Origin: Leptidea sinapis | Lineage: Eukaryota > Arthropoda > Insecta > Lepidoptera > Pieridae | Direction: 5' to 3' | DNA length: 64,000 nt | NCBI RefSeq assembly: GCF_905404315.1 | Contig: NC_066272.1 | Span: 8,494,001 to 8,558,000, forward strand | Shown here: one piece after another, positions 1 through 11,239 of the stretch | How the letters are laid out: every line of letters begins with the position of its first letter | Position numbering within the stretch: position 1 is the stretch's first letter | Position numbers and translations under genes: made by a program | Notes under the pieces: model-generated | Databases searched by the model: none | What the model was told of the DNA's origin: nothing | The model's input: the letters and a program-made list of their open reading frames with translations, nothing else

Positions 1-119
1 CTTAGGATAGCACAAGAAATATTCCTACCGGATTTAAAGCCTCTACGCTTTATGGTTCCAGAGATATCGTGATAGGTCAATATATAGGGGGAAATATCAA
101 ATATAAAAAGTATATCTAT

Positions 120-392
120 TTATGAAAATAAGGGACGAGATGAGCAGCACGTTCAGCTGATTCTTGAAAAACCCAAACATTCTGACTCACTTGACGGCAC
201 TACAATTATTGCGCTCGTCACCTTAGACGTAAGATTTTAGGTCTCGGTTGCCCAGTAATTTCACTAGCTACGGCGCCCTTCAGACCAAAACAATGTAATG
301 GTTACACATTACTGCCTCACGGCAGAAATAGGCGCCATTGTGGTACCCATAATCTAACCGGCTTCCTGTGCAAAGGAGCCTCCCACTGTTAA
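120..392 (-). repeat. Family A short repeat, copy 1
   Basis: Plus strand from TTATGAAAATAAGGGACGAG to AAAGGAGCCTCCCACTG. The A-rich end of the minus strand gives the sense orientation. The hairpin arms GTGCCGCTCAG are damaged. Confidence 0.8.
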
Positions 393-1291
393 AGTGATAC
401 TATATTTATCACACAAATATACTAAAAATTTTCTAAGGTTAATTTCTGTATTCAAATTAGCAGCAAACTGCGACAACAAACTATAGAGAATTATATCCGT
501 TTGAAATATAATTTGTCACTCTCAAGACGCACTAAAAGAAGTTTTCCTTCAATAATTAATACTTACAGTAGATACTTAGCTTTTCCTCGTGACGAGGTGA
601 ACTATTATTCAATATTGAAGTTTTTAATTAAATTTACATAAATATGGTTAAAGTATTCAACAGTATTTGAAGTGGAATCATGAATTAAAATTTTTATTTA
701 AGAACAAAGAAATATTATTGCCATGCTCGTAGCAAGACATAAAAAAAACAAAAGTACAATGGCTTGAAAATGCATAGAACGATTTCCAAATTTTAAATGT
801 ATCCATTATAAGCTATATCTATACCTATTTAACCCACTTGTAGTATAACAATAGATGACCAGTTATTGAACGATGCCAAAGGAAAGGTCTATTCATTGAA
901 AGTTTGGAAGAGTTTTGCAGATCACGGCGTCTCCACAAAGACCTTAATAATCTCAAATTTGTACTGAACTGAGTAATGTCTCCATTATTATACCTTTGTT
1001 GAAAGTTTTGATAATAACTGCACTTTATACGCCTACTTTCTCAGTTAATAACAGTGAGATAAGACTTGTAGAAAATTGGAATGTGTAAAATGCCCGCTAA
1101 ACCAACCGTCTTTGTAAATACCAATTTCCGCACGAGTATCATATAAAGTATTTCAACATATTTGCAAGAAAACAGTATAATAAAATGAAAGATGATAAAA
1201 TAAACTTTGTTTTTTAAACTCAGTAAGTAGAAAGTCGCAATAAATCTTTGACATTTTGAAATGAAATTGCTTGCAAGGAGGTTCGGTTCAC
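393..1291. other. Stretch without a recognised gene
   Basis: AT-rich. The minus ORF at 1,041-1,307 is low-complexity and runs into the MITE. Nothing recognised. Confidence 0.6.
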
Positions 1292-1294
1292 TTA

Positions 1295-1610
1295 CGGCCG
1301 TTCCCAATATTCAATCCGTTTATGGCCAACTTGAGATAATAATCGTAACTATCGTTGACTTTTCTGTCCCAATAAACTTATCGACGGGAACTCACAGCGT
1401 GTACGGAACACGCTGTCTGTCAATGAGAGGACATATAGCTTACCAGCGATAGAAGTTTGTATTGAAATTGCAATTCACACGTCCCAATATGAGGCGATAA
1501 GAATGACTTAACGGGTATATTGGGACAGCTTCAGATTATTGACAACTAATTACTGACAGTAGAATAAAGTAATTTATCTCTATCTGTAGATAGTATATTG
1601 GGAACGGCCA
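1295..1610. mobile_element. 316-bp MITE with TTA target duplication
   Basis: The ends form inverted repeats: left CGGCCGTTCCCAATAT and right (reverse complement) TGGCCGTTCCCAATAT, continuing imperfectly to about 22 bp. TTA stands directly outside both ends (1,292-1,294 and 1,611-1,613). A 3-bp TTA duplication and short TIRs fit a non-autonomous PIF/Harbinger element. There is no transposase ORF. An internal hairpin (ACAGCGTGT...ACACGCTGT) lies near 1,395-1,421. Confidence 0.8.
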
Positions 1611-1810
1611 TTAGCTTATTCATTCTGTGTATGTGTTATCACTTAAAGAAAATTGTACATTTTCACATTTACACCTCAAAACTTCGTTCGACAAAAATTC
1701 ATCTGACTGTAAGTTTACTACGAAGAAGAAGAATTTACTATCTTATATTAAGAATATATTATCTTAGATCATTTATACATCTAGAAAGACTGTGAAAACA
1801 TCGAAAAAAA

Positions 1811-1995
1811 TTGAGGTGGACAGCACACCTATATATTGAGCAATGTACAAACAATGTAAAATAAAGTGACATATTAATAGTGAGTGTAAAACGTATGTCA
1901 CGCACACTAAAGTAATAAACCTAGCCTGTTTCATCGGTTGTTTCCTAACAGCAAGTGGCTCTATCGAGACGTATAAATTATCTTAGGATATTATT
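1811..1995 (-). repeat. Dispersed repeat K, copy 1
   Basis: On the minus strand: ATAATTTATACGTCTCGATAG, then AACCGATGAAACAGGC, TAGTGTGCGTGACA and an ATTGCTCAATATA end. Homologous to 22,893 and 41,053. Confidence 0.6.
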
Positions 1996-3185
1996 ATCAA
2001 CATTTTTTTAATAATAAGACACAGTCTTTTAACATCAATATTAAAAAATATTAATTATTATCTCTGCTCCCACTACATTTCCGCTCAAAACATAAAAGAA
2101 AGCTAATAATTACCTTGTAAATATTTTCCATAAATGATTATAAATTCATTAGCTCTTTATAACAAAACTCACATACATACACTTGAAGTATTTACATTGT
2201 TCCGTTCTTATAACAATAGCTTGGAGTTTATGACGTAGCTTTGATACAAACATGCTGCCTGCATACAATTTCCCGACAATTTATTGCTAACTGCTCGCGA
2301 TGCTGAAAGTTTATACTTTTTAAAATAAAATAGTTTTCTTTTCCATTCATTTTTCCACAATTCTATTTTATATTTTCAAATAATGCTTGTATAAAGTAGG
2401 ACATATGATGGGTTAAAGTATAAAATTGCCGTATTGTACTGAAAAATTCATAATTTTATTATATATATTTTGTTTTTATGAAAGTAAGGGACGAGACGAG
2501 CAGGATGTTCGTAATTGGTGACGAGCACAGTTGTAGTGCCACTCAGAATATTTTTGGGTTTCTCAATAATCTTGAGCGGCACTTGTAATGGGCAAGGCGT
2601 ATCAATTACCATCAATTCAAGACAAAATATCTACCGTTTAAACATTTAGTACTTTATGAAGTTTCTTGTTCCGATTTGATACATATGACCCAATATTGTG
2701 GGTATACTAACATCATAGCTGTTAATTCTTTGGTAGCTTGATAAAAGTCAATTTAAAAAAATCGCATTCATCCTATGAATATTTACTGTAGTGGCTGGTC
2801 TTCGCTGGAGTTCACTTTACAAGTCGATGTCTCTTCTACAGTAGTAATCACATCAAAAACACAACCTTTGTATTGCAAGCTGTTTTTGCTGCCAATGTTC
2901 CTTTTTTAAGGTTATACATTTTATTTTGTGTTTGTTCTTGTGTATTTTTTACCAGTGCAAAAATGCCGGTGCGCGAGCAGTATTCGTTCTTTACCGCAAT
3001 TTTATTGATGTAATAAAGACAGTTCCACTCTATATTATTGCATTAATGAAATAAGAATGTAAAAGGGCCGATGATTTTTCTTGTGCTGCAAAAGAAAGCG
3101 GTGGTGATCCACGCTTCACATCGGGAGTCTCACTCAGGTCATATCACCGACCTTTATAAATACCAATGGATAGGTTGTACCTTAT
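1996..3185. other. Stretch without a recognised gene
   Basis: AT-rich apart from family A copy 2 (2,466-2,620). No ORF or RNA gene seen. Confidence 0.6.
2466..2620. repeat. Family A copy 2, internally inverted
   Basis: One end (TTTTTATGAAAGTAAGGGACGAGACG) is in minus sense, while the following GTGACGAGCACAGTTGTAGTGCC...ATCAATTACCATCA is in plus sense. The two parts meet at about 2,510. Confidence 0.7.
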
Positions 3186-3494
3186 GTTTGACAGCAAATT
3201 TTTTGTGCCTATTTGTAGCGCCACTCACGTGTGTATAGAGAATTAATTTTGACGTATTATACAAATGGCTGCGAAGGAATGTACAATACTCTGAAGTACT
3301 TTTGCATTTTGAATTAATATCGTTCGTTTTCCGTGTTATTTTTTTTTGGTAAATAGTTTCCCACTATCTAGCGATGTTTGCTGAGGTTGTCATCACTCGT
3401 GTTAGTACCGCAGACTCTCGCTATGTCCAACAGCGCCAAAATGGCGAATATCGAACAGGCACAAAAGCACTTTTACAGTCGCCAGTCCAGTCCA
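3186..3494 (+). repeat. Dispersed repeat J, copy 1
   Basis: Begins TGTTTGACAGCAA and ends ACAGTCGCCAGTCCAG, with GTTCGTTTTCCGTGTTATTT and AACAGCGCCAAAATGGCGAA inside. Its inverted homologue is at 40,241-40,592. No long ORF; class unknown. Confidence 0.65.
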
Positions 3495-4416
3495 CCTTTT
3501 TGATAAAAAATTGATACATGAAGTTAGAGATTTTCGCATATTACAGATTAATATAAATAGTAACGTAAGCAGAATTTAGCGACATTTAATATCATTTCAT
3601 CTCTTGTGTAAATGTGCTTAAATTTTGAAATAAATTTTGTGTACACAAACGTAATTGGCAATCGGATTAAGTTTAATATCCAATTCGCTGATGCATTAAT
3701 TACTGTTTTTATTTGTACGTATTATAGTACGTATTAGCTTTGGTTCGAAATTTATGATTTCGCTTTTATATATTTTACGTACTTTAAACACTTGCACAAC
3801 ATACACACAATATAAGGTCTCTCTTAAAAACTGTTAACAATGAAATTCAGAAGGAGTTCTTTATAAGTATTACTTTAAACAATTTTCAGGTTCCCTGAAC
3901 TAATCGTCAAATATAATGACATAACAATGAAATGTCTTTATATTGTTGATAACATTTTGCAACAAAATATATTATTTTCTTGCAAAATGTTATCAAGATA
4001 TGGATGAAATTGGACCAATATATAAAATTCCACCCAAACATTCAATCTCAAAGCGTGTCTCAAAGTAAATAATCTTTCTTAAATAATCCTTATATTTGTT
4101 GTTCTATTTTTTTTTATGAATTTACTACTATTCATTTGAAAAACAGATACTACTAAGACGAAACTAGAAAAGTAAACTAGCAGTTAGTATTAGAATATCT
4201 TGTAGTGCGCATTCATTTGGAATGGTGGGTAGCATTGGTAAGACTTCAAGGATTTGAAAAATGAAACAAAATAGAAAAATGTTCAATAAACATACCCAGG
4301 ATTGCCAACGTTTTATGGAAGAAATAGAGTATATTTAATTTCAGTGGGAACAATTAAAGAGTACCGATTAATAAAAAAAGTGTATAGTGTATCTAAATTT
4401 TCAAAAACGAATTTTT
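3495..4416. other. Stretch without a recognised gene
   Basis: AT-rich, with one 17-bp inverted repeat (3,946-3,996). Confidence 0.6.
3946..3996. other. 17-bp perfect inverted repeat
   Basis: TTGATAACATTTTGCAA at 3,946-3,962 pairs perfectly with 3,980-3,996 around a 17-base AT loop. No T-run termination or RNA-gene context. Confidence 0.75.
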
Positions 4417-4999
4417 GAAGTTATACTTCTTTAGGCGCGTTATGAAAAAATAATTAGAGTGAAATTTTAAGTTGCACGCGCATCTCTGTAACACAAAAGT
4501 AACAGGTTGAAGTAGGTTAAATACATAATATGTCTTTTAAACATTGACAATTAACAATTATTGATATTTGACACATTTCTGACAAATTACATTGATTGTT
4601 TGTTTTATTTATTTAGAGCATTGGTAACAAGACCAAACCAAACCAAAATACAATAAAAATATTTAAATCATATTTAATTAGGTTTAATAACTGCAAAATT
4701 ACATTTCAATAAAAGCAAAAAATATGAAGAAATTGAAGATAAACTTCTTTGACTATTACGTTGCACGCGCACAACGACATCTAAAAATAAAAGTTTTCAG
4801 AAATTTTCTGAAGTTTGCCACATTAATTATTTTTTTTTGGCTTCTTCGTCCATTATTAGGACAGGCAAACGGTTCATGCCAATACAGCCGTTTTGATTAA
4901 TGTTCAATAATTTATTTCACGATTTTTACAAACGTAGAATAGCACGATGAATAAATAATTTTAAGGATTTGTTTTGTTACGCCAAAGAAGTATAACTTC
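4417..4999. mobile_element. 583-bp TIR element with near-palindromic termini
   Basis: Left end GAAGTTATACTTCTTT and right end its inverted match; each 13-bp terminus GAAGTTATACTTC is nearly self-complementary. GTTGCACGCGCA occurs at 4,471 and again at 4,760. No coding capacity is seen. A short repeat (TTCTTCGTCC...AGGACAGGC) lies inside at about 4,835-4,895 and also occurs at 31,148. Superfamily unassigned; no clear target duplication. Confidence 0.6.
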
Positions 5000-5619
5000 T
5001 TTCGTGCATACATAAGTATTTTTTTCCTTTTTTTTTTCTATTTTTTCCCTCCAACAATTTGCGAAGTTTGCTTTAATTTTTCACCTGACTCATTGTAACT
5101 GCGTTCATCAACCAGTGTATTAAGTGCAGTTGATAGAAAACCTTTATTTGTTTAATATCAACGAGTATAGCTGATATATGGAAAAGAGTGTTTAAACCTA
5201 CTTTAATAGTGTTAAATATAATAGAGTAAATTGCAGATTTTTTCAGCGAGTTATGAAATCACAGCTTGTTGCTCGATTTCTAGAATACTCGTTTACCAAT
5301 ACTTTCTCCGACAAAGTTGATGATAAAACTTAAAGAATGTGAGCCAGCCTTTTGAGGTGTTTTTGCATAATTACTTCAACTATACTACAAAGAGGAAATA
5401 ATGAACACAAAACAAAACACGCAAGCCCATGCGATTACAATAATATATGACAGCAATGAGGACCCGTTCATTTAGATAGGACTTTCTACTTTCACGTTAT
5501 TATTATTGTTTTGATACAACAACTTTTGTTTTGTTCACCAATACATATAACACACATAAACGGGTACCCTTTGTATGTGTTATATCACAAAATATTATTA
5601 TTTATTTTAATCTTATAGC
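5000..5619. other. Stretch without a recognised gene
   Basis: AT-rich with homopolymer runs; nothing recognised. Confidence 0.6.
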
Positions 5620-6157
5620 TTTTTTTGGGTTCCGTTGCCAAGTGGCAATAAACGGAACCCTTATGGATTCGTCATGTCTGTCTGTCTGTCCGTCCGTATG
5701 TCACAGCCACTTTTTTCCGAAACTATAGGAATTATACTGTTGAAGCTTGATAAGAAGATGTATTCTGTGAACTGCATTAAGATTTTCATATAAAAATAGA
5801 AAAAAAAACAATAAATTTTTGGGGTACCCCTTACTTACAACTGAAAGTCAAAAAAATTTTGTCATCAAACCCATATGTGTAGGGGTATCTATGGCTATCC
5901 ATAATGTATTCAAAAATGATATTATAGATTACAGACTATTCCAAAGTGGTAAATTGTGTCCCCCCCTGTAAATTCTAAAATAAGTGACTGATAAAACTAA
6001 TAAAATATATTATATGATGTACATTTCTATGCAAACTTCCACCGAAAATTGGTTTGAACGATATCTACTAAGTACTTTTTTTTAATACGTCATAAATACA
6101 AGAACTTTTATAATATGTTACTTGGTGGTGCGGAACCCTTCATGGAGCGAGTCTAAT
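5620..6157 (+). repeat. Dispersed repeat with GGTTCCGT...GGAACCC termini
   Basis: Starts TTTTTTGGGTTCCGTTGCCA then AACGGAACCCTTATGG, has a (TCTG/TCCG)n tract at 5,673-5,698, and ends TGGTGCGGAACCCTTCATGG. I know this arrangement from lepidopteran repeats, but the class is uncertain. It runs directly into LINE family B. Confidence 0.6.
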
Positions 6158-6232
6158 GAAAAGGAAGACTAATGAGCGCCCGTGTCACCTGGTGCTTAGT
6201 GATCACCACCGCCCACATTCTCTTGCAATACG
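6158..6232 (-). repeat. LINE family B tail
   Basis: GTCACCTGGTGCTTAGTGATCACC then CGCCCACATTCTCTTGCAAT on the plus strand, abutting the mariner fragment at 6,233. Confidence 0.65.
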
Positions 6233-6483
6233 TTGGTCACAATAAAAGTTTTGCGTAATTCAAAATAACAACATATAATAACCAAAATATTATGTTTATT
6301 GCTTTTCAAAATACTCTCCTTTACATTTTAAACGTTTTTTCATGCGATCGAACCATTTTTTAAAACAGGAGGACCACAGATCTGAAGGCATGTTTTCTAC
6401 GCGCTGATAGAACGCTATTAACGCCTTCGGAATTGGTAAAAATTAAACCTCTCATGAAATCTTTGATTTTGGGGAAAATACAG
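6233..6483 (-). pseudogene. Mariner 3' end fragment with terminal inverted repeat
   Basis: The minus strand matches the end of the relic at 44,963: Phe-rich codons around KDFMRG, the region around ENMPSDLW, and a 3' terminus TTACGCAAAACTTTTATTGTGACC similar to 45,959-45,985. Only the C-terminal part of the transposase survives. It lies against a LINE tail at 6,158-6,232. Confidence 0.65.
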
Positions 6484-7382
6484 AAATCACAGAACTTTGA
6501 TGTGTGATAAAATACAATTGACAAATGATTAATTTTTTTTATTACTAAGAAGTTTGCAACGTTTCAAAGATATAATTATAATATAACATTCGAAATTCAA
6601 ATAGTTTTTAAATAGTGTTTTAGGAATTACAGGAGCGTTGCCGGATAATAAGGAAAAAGCAAGAAGGACAATTAGCCTTAATGTAAAATGTGAATCATGT
6701 AATTATAATGTCTGACTCGAATTTAACCGGCTTAACTAGACAATAAAATTTTTTTTTTAAGTTTCAGGATTCACAGAGCTTAAGAAGGTTTAGGGCTTAT
6801 AAATAGAACATAGCTTTACAAGAGATCTTGTCAATTAATGTTTTTGTTGGGATGTGATTTCGTGTTGCGAGTTTCTTTATGAATTAAATTGTACAGATAT
6901 GCACCTTCTAAAATATATTCAAAGATCTAGAAGGTAAAATATCCCAATTTCAAATAGTTTTTACTTTGTTAAAACCTTGAGGAAGGGTGTTTTTCAGATG
7001 TCAACAGACCATAGAAGGCTGTATAATTGATACCTACAATAGTGTGTTTTATGAGTGGCAACATCGATAAATATCTTTTGGGATGCTCGTGTTTGAGAAT
7101 TTTCTAAAAATGAAAATCAATTATATAAGCTTTCTCTGTCTGTAATGTTACTTCAAGTTTAAAATTACTTCTCCCTATCATATAATTATGAAGTGACAAA
7201 GGTAAGAAAAATACTAAAAGTCTTTAACTTAGAATAATTTTACTTCGCGTTTATTACTAACACACTATAGGTTTTTCTTAGAGGGTTTCTATGCTATCAT
7301 ATTAAACATAAAGTTTATATTCTGTAGTCTTTGTGTAGAATAACAATAACCAGTTCTATCAATAAGAGAAAAATATACATTA
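6484..7382. other. Stretch without a recognised gene
   Basis: AT-rich; a weak LINE-tail echo (GGAGCGTTGCCGG) near 6,632, otherwise nothing. Confidence 0.6.
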
Positions 7383-7711
7383 TCTATACTAATAATATTA
7401 TAAAGCTGCAGTGTTTGTTTGTTTGTTTGAACGCGCTAATCTCTGGTACTACTGGTCCGATTTGAATGATTCTTTCAGTGTTGGGTAGTCCATTTATCGA
7501 GGAAGGCTTAAAGGCTTGTTTTTTTCAAAATTAGGGATATTTTGTAACACAAGGTGTAAAATCGAAAACCTATTTTTGCGTGCGCTGCAAAAACTATTGA
7601 CAATAGAACAAAATAATGTACAATATATATATAGGCAATATTTTATTACTTATAAAACTATCGCGTGAATTATACTTTATATGGCAAAACAACGTTTGCC
7701 GGGTCAGCTAG
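7383..7711 (+). mobile_element. Helitron-like non-autonomous element
   Basis: Starts TCTATACTAATAATATTA after A and ends CCGGGTCAGCTAG before T, the A|T insertion with TC...CTAG termini typical of Helitrons. No Rep/helicase is coded. The last 30 bases match those of the elements at 26,652 and 34,471. Confidence 0.65.
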
Positions 7712-8007
7712 TAATGATATATATGTACTGAATGCTTTTGACATAAATGTAGACAACAAAGAAGAATCCGTATTTAAGATAAATCTATTGAAACTACGAA
7801 CACAATATCAAGTGGAGCAAATACGTCCTCATATTGTTTCATCTCACGCATTATTCTTACAAATAAAGGTACTTGAAGAAACGTGATATCTATCCTCTAA
7901 AACTTTTTGCAACCAATATACATTTGTATAAACTTAAACATGATAAGACTTTGACTGTTTTGTGAGAAAATTTTTGAATAAGATACCTTCCAAAGTATAC
8001 AATATTT

Positions 8008-8045
8008 TTGGAGTGAAAACTTCTTTAGCATCGTTGTAATTTGAA
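8008..8045 (+). repeat. Repeat H-like terminus, solitary
   Basis: GAGTGAAAACTTCTTTAGCATCGTTG closely resembles the termini of repeat H (63,673 and the inverted end at 44,616-44,641). No second end is recognised nearby. Confidence 0.4.
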
Positions 8046-8877
8046 AATCGATGAAACGAAAAAGCGCAACAGTAAAAAGAGACAGGCACATAAATATATT
8101 CATAAGATTTACGTGGGAAGAAATGAAATAGGAAGCATTACAGCATGCAGTGTTTTGGTACCAGGCGATCATAGTTGAAGAAGAGATTGCCTTATGTATG
8201 ACGCGAGTATACCTTTATATATTCTGACGTCATGTGCACGACGTATTACTGCATAGACACCAAGAGAACATAAATATGGAAGCGGTGATAGTAATGTCTT
8301 TCATAGCGGTTGAAATCATGTGTCATCCTAGCAACATGTACCAGGACTTCATATGTAGTTTAGAGGTTCATGCACAATGCAGGTTTCACTCCTGACATGT
8401 ATACTTTGTACGCACGCAATTTTGTTTATGTTTTGTTTTAAATAGATTTCTCAGAGTTACATTGCGATAATTTGAGACTAATTAAAGCACTGTGTTAAAT
8501 AGTTTGAACGATACAAAATGGTTTGTAAAATATATGTAATTTTTTGGTGGATTGGAATCATGTTGACATCAAAATATTTCGATGTCAAATGACAGTGAAA
8601 CTTGTTACCTTAAATACCTATTAGTAATTACTACTAGCTGAAATACAACATCTAGCGTTGTAAAAAAATAATATGCACAGTATCAAAGTTTCGTCATAAC
8701 CTGATCAGTGGCTTCGAAATACGCAGGTAACAAACATACAAACATTGATTTTTATCTATATAGAACATTAGCAAATTGTCTATTTTAACTATATTTTTTT
8801 TCAGAACTTAGGGTGTATGAGGATGGACTCATCGATAACCGTTTAAGAGTTATTATTATAATTATAAGTTAAAAAAA

Positions 8878-9020
8878 ATCAACAATAAAACAATCGACTT
8901 CAAAAAAATCTCTTCCAAAACAATAGATAAAATATGCACTAAAAAGTATAAAAATAAATGCGTATTTGTATACAATCTAATTAATCCAATTTTAGTTACG
9001 ATTATTGTTATTTTTGCAAT
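8878..9020 (-). repeat. Dispersed repeat E, partial copy
   Basis: The reverse complement matches 32,950-33,090: CGACTTCAAAAA at one end, AAAACAATAGATAAAATATG inside, and ACGATTATTGTTATTTTTG at the other. Confidence 0.6.
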
Positions 9021-10199
9021 CGGTGTCTCCTCGCCTCGTCACGCGCGTGCGACATTTAACCTTTATCCTAACCTAACCTACCTTCACTGCAACCGACTGC
9101 AAATGAAAATTCAAAAGTGCCTTGCTACATAAATATAGATTAGATTAGAATAATTTTAGAATATAATAATTTATTGGGGTACGATATTACTAACATAGTT
9201 GTTCCAAAATATCTGTTAGTATACATGAGTACGAAGTAAGTAACTATAATTTCACAAGTATTCTGGACTCACACTAGGATTCCCTGTGTCGTGAGGTCCA
9301 TTCTCTTCCCCTATATTAGTACAATTTAAAAATTAAAGAAAAGATTTGAAGAAATTGATAACGTTGGTATAATAATTTAAATTATTGTTTTTTAAGTTTA
9401 GTACATTTATAAGTTTTTCTGTATGATTGTTTTTTAAAACTTTTAACTATTCAAATATTCCATTTTTACAACTGCGTTTAGTCTTATCTATAGAACTCCT
9501 ATTTTGTTTGTATAATTTACTGTACACGTAAGGCTCCAAGAAATAATATGTTCTTCGTATATAGGTTATTAGAGTTTGAATATTTATTGCTTAGTTTATA
9601 GATTTGTTTTTATAAGTATGCTTATAGTAATACTGACATATGGGTACCCATAACGTATATTATAACAATTCTCAAGTTAGAACAGGTCGTTTACCAAAAC
9701 ATATAAGCCGCCTCCCTAAGGCTCTCCTACAAACTTTTGTTTACTTTGACGTTTCGTCTATAAATATCATAAGTTTTTATTTATGAGGCTACAAACATGA
9801 ACTTATAAATATAAATTGATATAAGATTTTTTTTCTTTAGATAATAATTAATATTTTTTTCTTTTAGAAAATAATATTTATATCGTATTTTTACACGTAT
9901 TAATAACGCCTTGATCTAGTTCTAAAAGTCTTAATTAAGGTAAACATCTTAATATAGATTCTTGCAATGAAATGTACAAATAAAACATTTTAAATACGAA
10001 TGGGAAAATGGGGGCCATGTTTCGAAGAAAGAAAAGGCATGCTTTAAGACGGCGTTTATGTCAATACGATGTATAAATAATTGTCATGTCATCAACTTAT
10101 AAATGACAATTCTTTATTCAGATTCTGGACAGGTTATGTATAAGAATTTCGTTGCAATAATGAAACATTAACAGCATATATTGTGCTGTTAATGTTTCT

Positions 10200-10246
10200 C
10201 TCATCTAGCTGGCATCCTGTGCAAAGGAGCCTCCCACTGATAAAAT
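10200..10246 (-). repeat. Family A copy 3, end fragment
   Basis: ATCTAGCTGGCATCCTGTGC then AAAGGAGCCTCCCACTG. Confidence 0.7.
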
Positions 10247-10367
10247 GAACAATATATTATATTTTTATCGTTTATTATTATTCTAAGTGAGCCTTCATCA
10301 GTCAACTCTTACAAATTGTCAATAAATTGGTGAATCAAAATGTTTCAAGCAATATCGAAAAAAAAAA

Positions 10368-10425
10368 CCGGCCAGCAACGCTCCTGAGATTCCTCTGATG
10401 TTGCAAGAGATAACTCATGTCCATA
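10368..10425 (+). repeat. LINE family B short fragment
   Basis: CCGGCCAGCAACGCTCCTGAGATTCCTCTGATGTTGCAAGAG corresponds to 20,918-20,953. Confidence 0.6.
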
Positions 10426-10846
10426 AAAAAATTTGAAAAAATTTGTCATGTGTATTTTATCGATATTTCCTGCAAATGGTCTACCGACTACTAAAAGGAA
10501 AGTTTTAGTGCATTGCGGGTGCTACAGCACACTGTACTCCAATGCGTAATCGAGTAACTATCAGAAAGTGTACGTGCTCTAGTTACAACGACTTGCACAT
10601 GACTGCTTAGCTGGAAGAATTTATCCGAGAGTAAAAAGTAATAATTATTTGCACCCTTTTATCACCCGATTTCAAGAAAGAGGAGGTACTTGTGGAATGT
10701 ACGTTTATTATGTTTAGTGAATGTATGATAATATTTTTTAATGTGTATATAAGAGTGGATAAGGATTATAAGAGTAATCTATTTAAAAAAATTGTATATT
10801 ATTAATATCAAGGGTGCAAATACGGACATGAAATAATTTATATTGA

Positions 10847-11215
10847 TTGCTTGATTCTTTGGCGTTGCGTAGAGATTTTGGCGATGTGGGTTCTCTCTGC
10901 ATATTCCACCACATTTATCACGGGGAGTGCTCAGAGGAGCTGTTCGGGTTGATTCGAGCGGCTGAATTCCACCCTCAGACATTACGTGCAAAGTACCACC
11001 CGCATCACGTTGACGTCTGGCATTGCACATCCGCACGTTTTGCAAGAAAATTCTTGCCTCACACAGTCACTTTGTGGAATCAATTACCGGCTGCAGTTTT
11101 CCCGAACCGATACGACTTAGGAACCTTCAAGAAAAGATAAAACTCCCACCTTAAAGGCCGGCAACGGATCCCTTCACACACCTGTTGTTGCGGATGTCCA
11201 TGGGCGGTTGCCTCA
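10847..11215 (+). pseudogene. CR1/jockey-like LINE C terminus
   Basis: LDSLALRRDFGDVGSLCIFH, IYHGECSEELFGLIRAAEFH, ARFARKFLPHTVTLWNQLPA and AVFPNRYDLGTFKKR then a TAA where relatives continue into HLKGRQR. The 97-codon ORF has no start of its own; M10847 lies inside the LINE. A slightly different subfamily from the copies at 20,704 and 33,593. Confidence 0.75.
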
Positions 11216-11239
11216 CCTCTCACCATCCCGTGACCATCT

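Larger units (their letters stand above)
7712..10199. other. Stretch without a recognised gene
   Basis: AT-rich, with only the repeat H-like terminus (8,008) and repeat E piece (8,878). Short ORFs here (to 91 codons) are low-complexity. Confidence 0.6.

Noticed and set aside
9070..9085. CCTAACCTAACCTA as an interstitial insect telomere repeat
   Set aside because: Only about two and a half units, common by chance in this kind of DNA.
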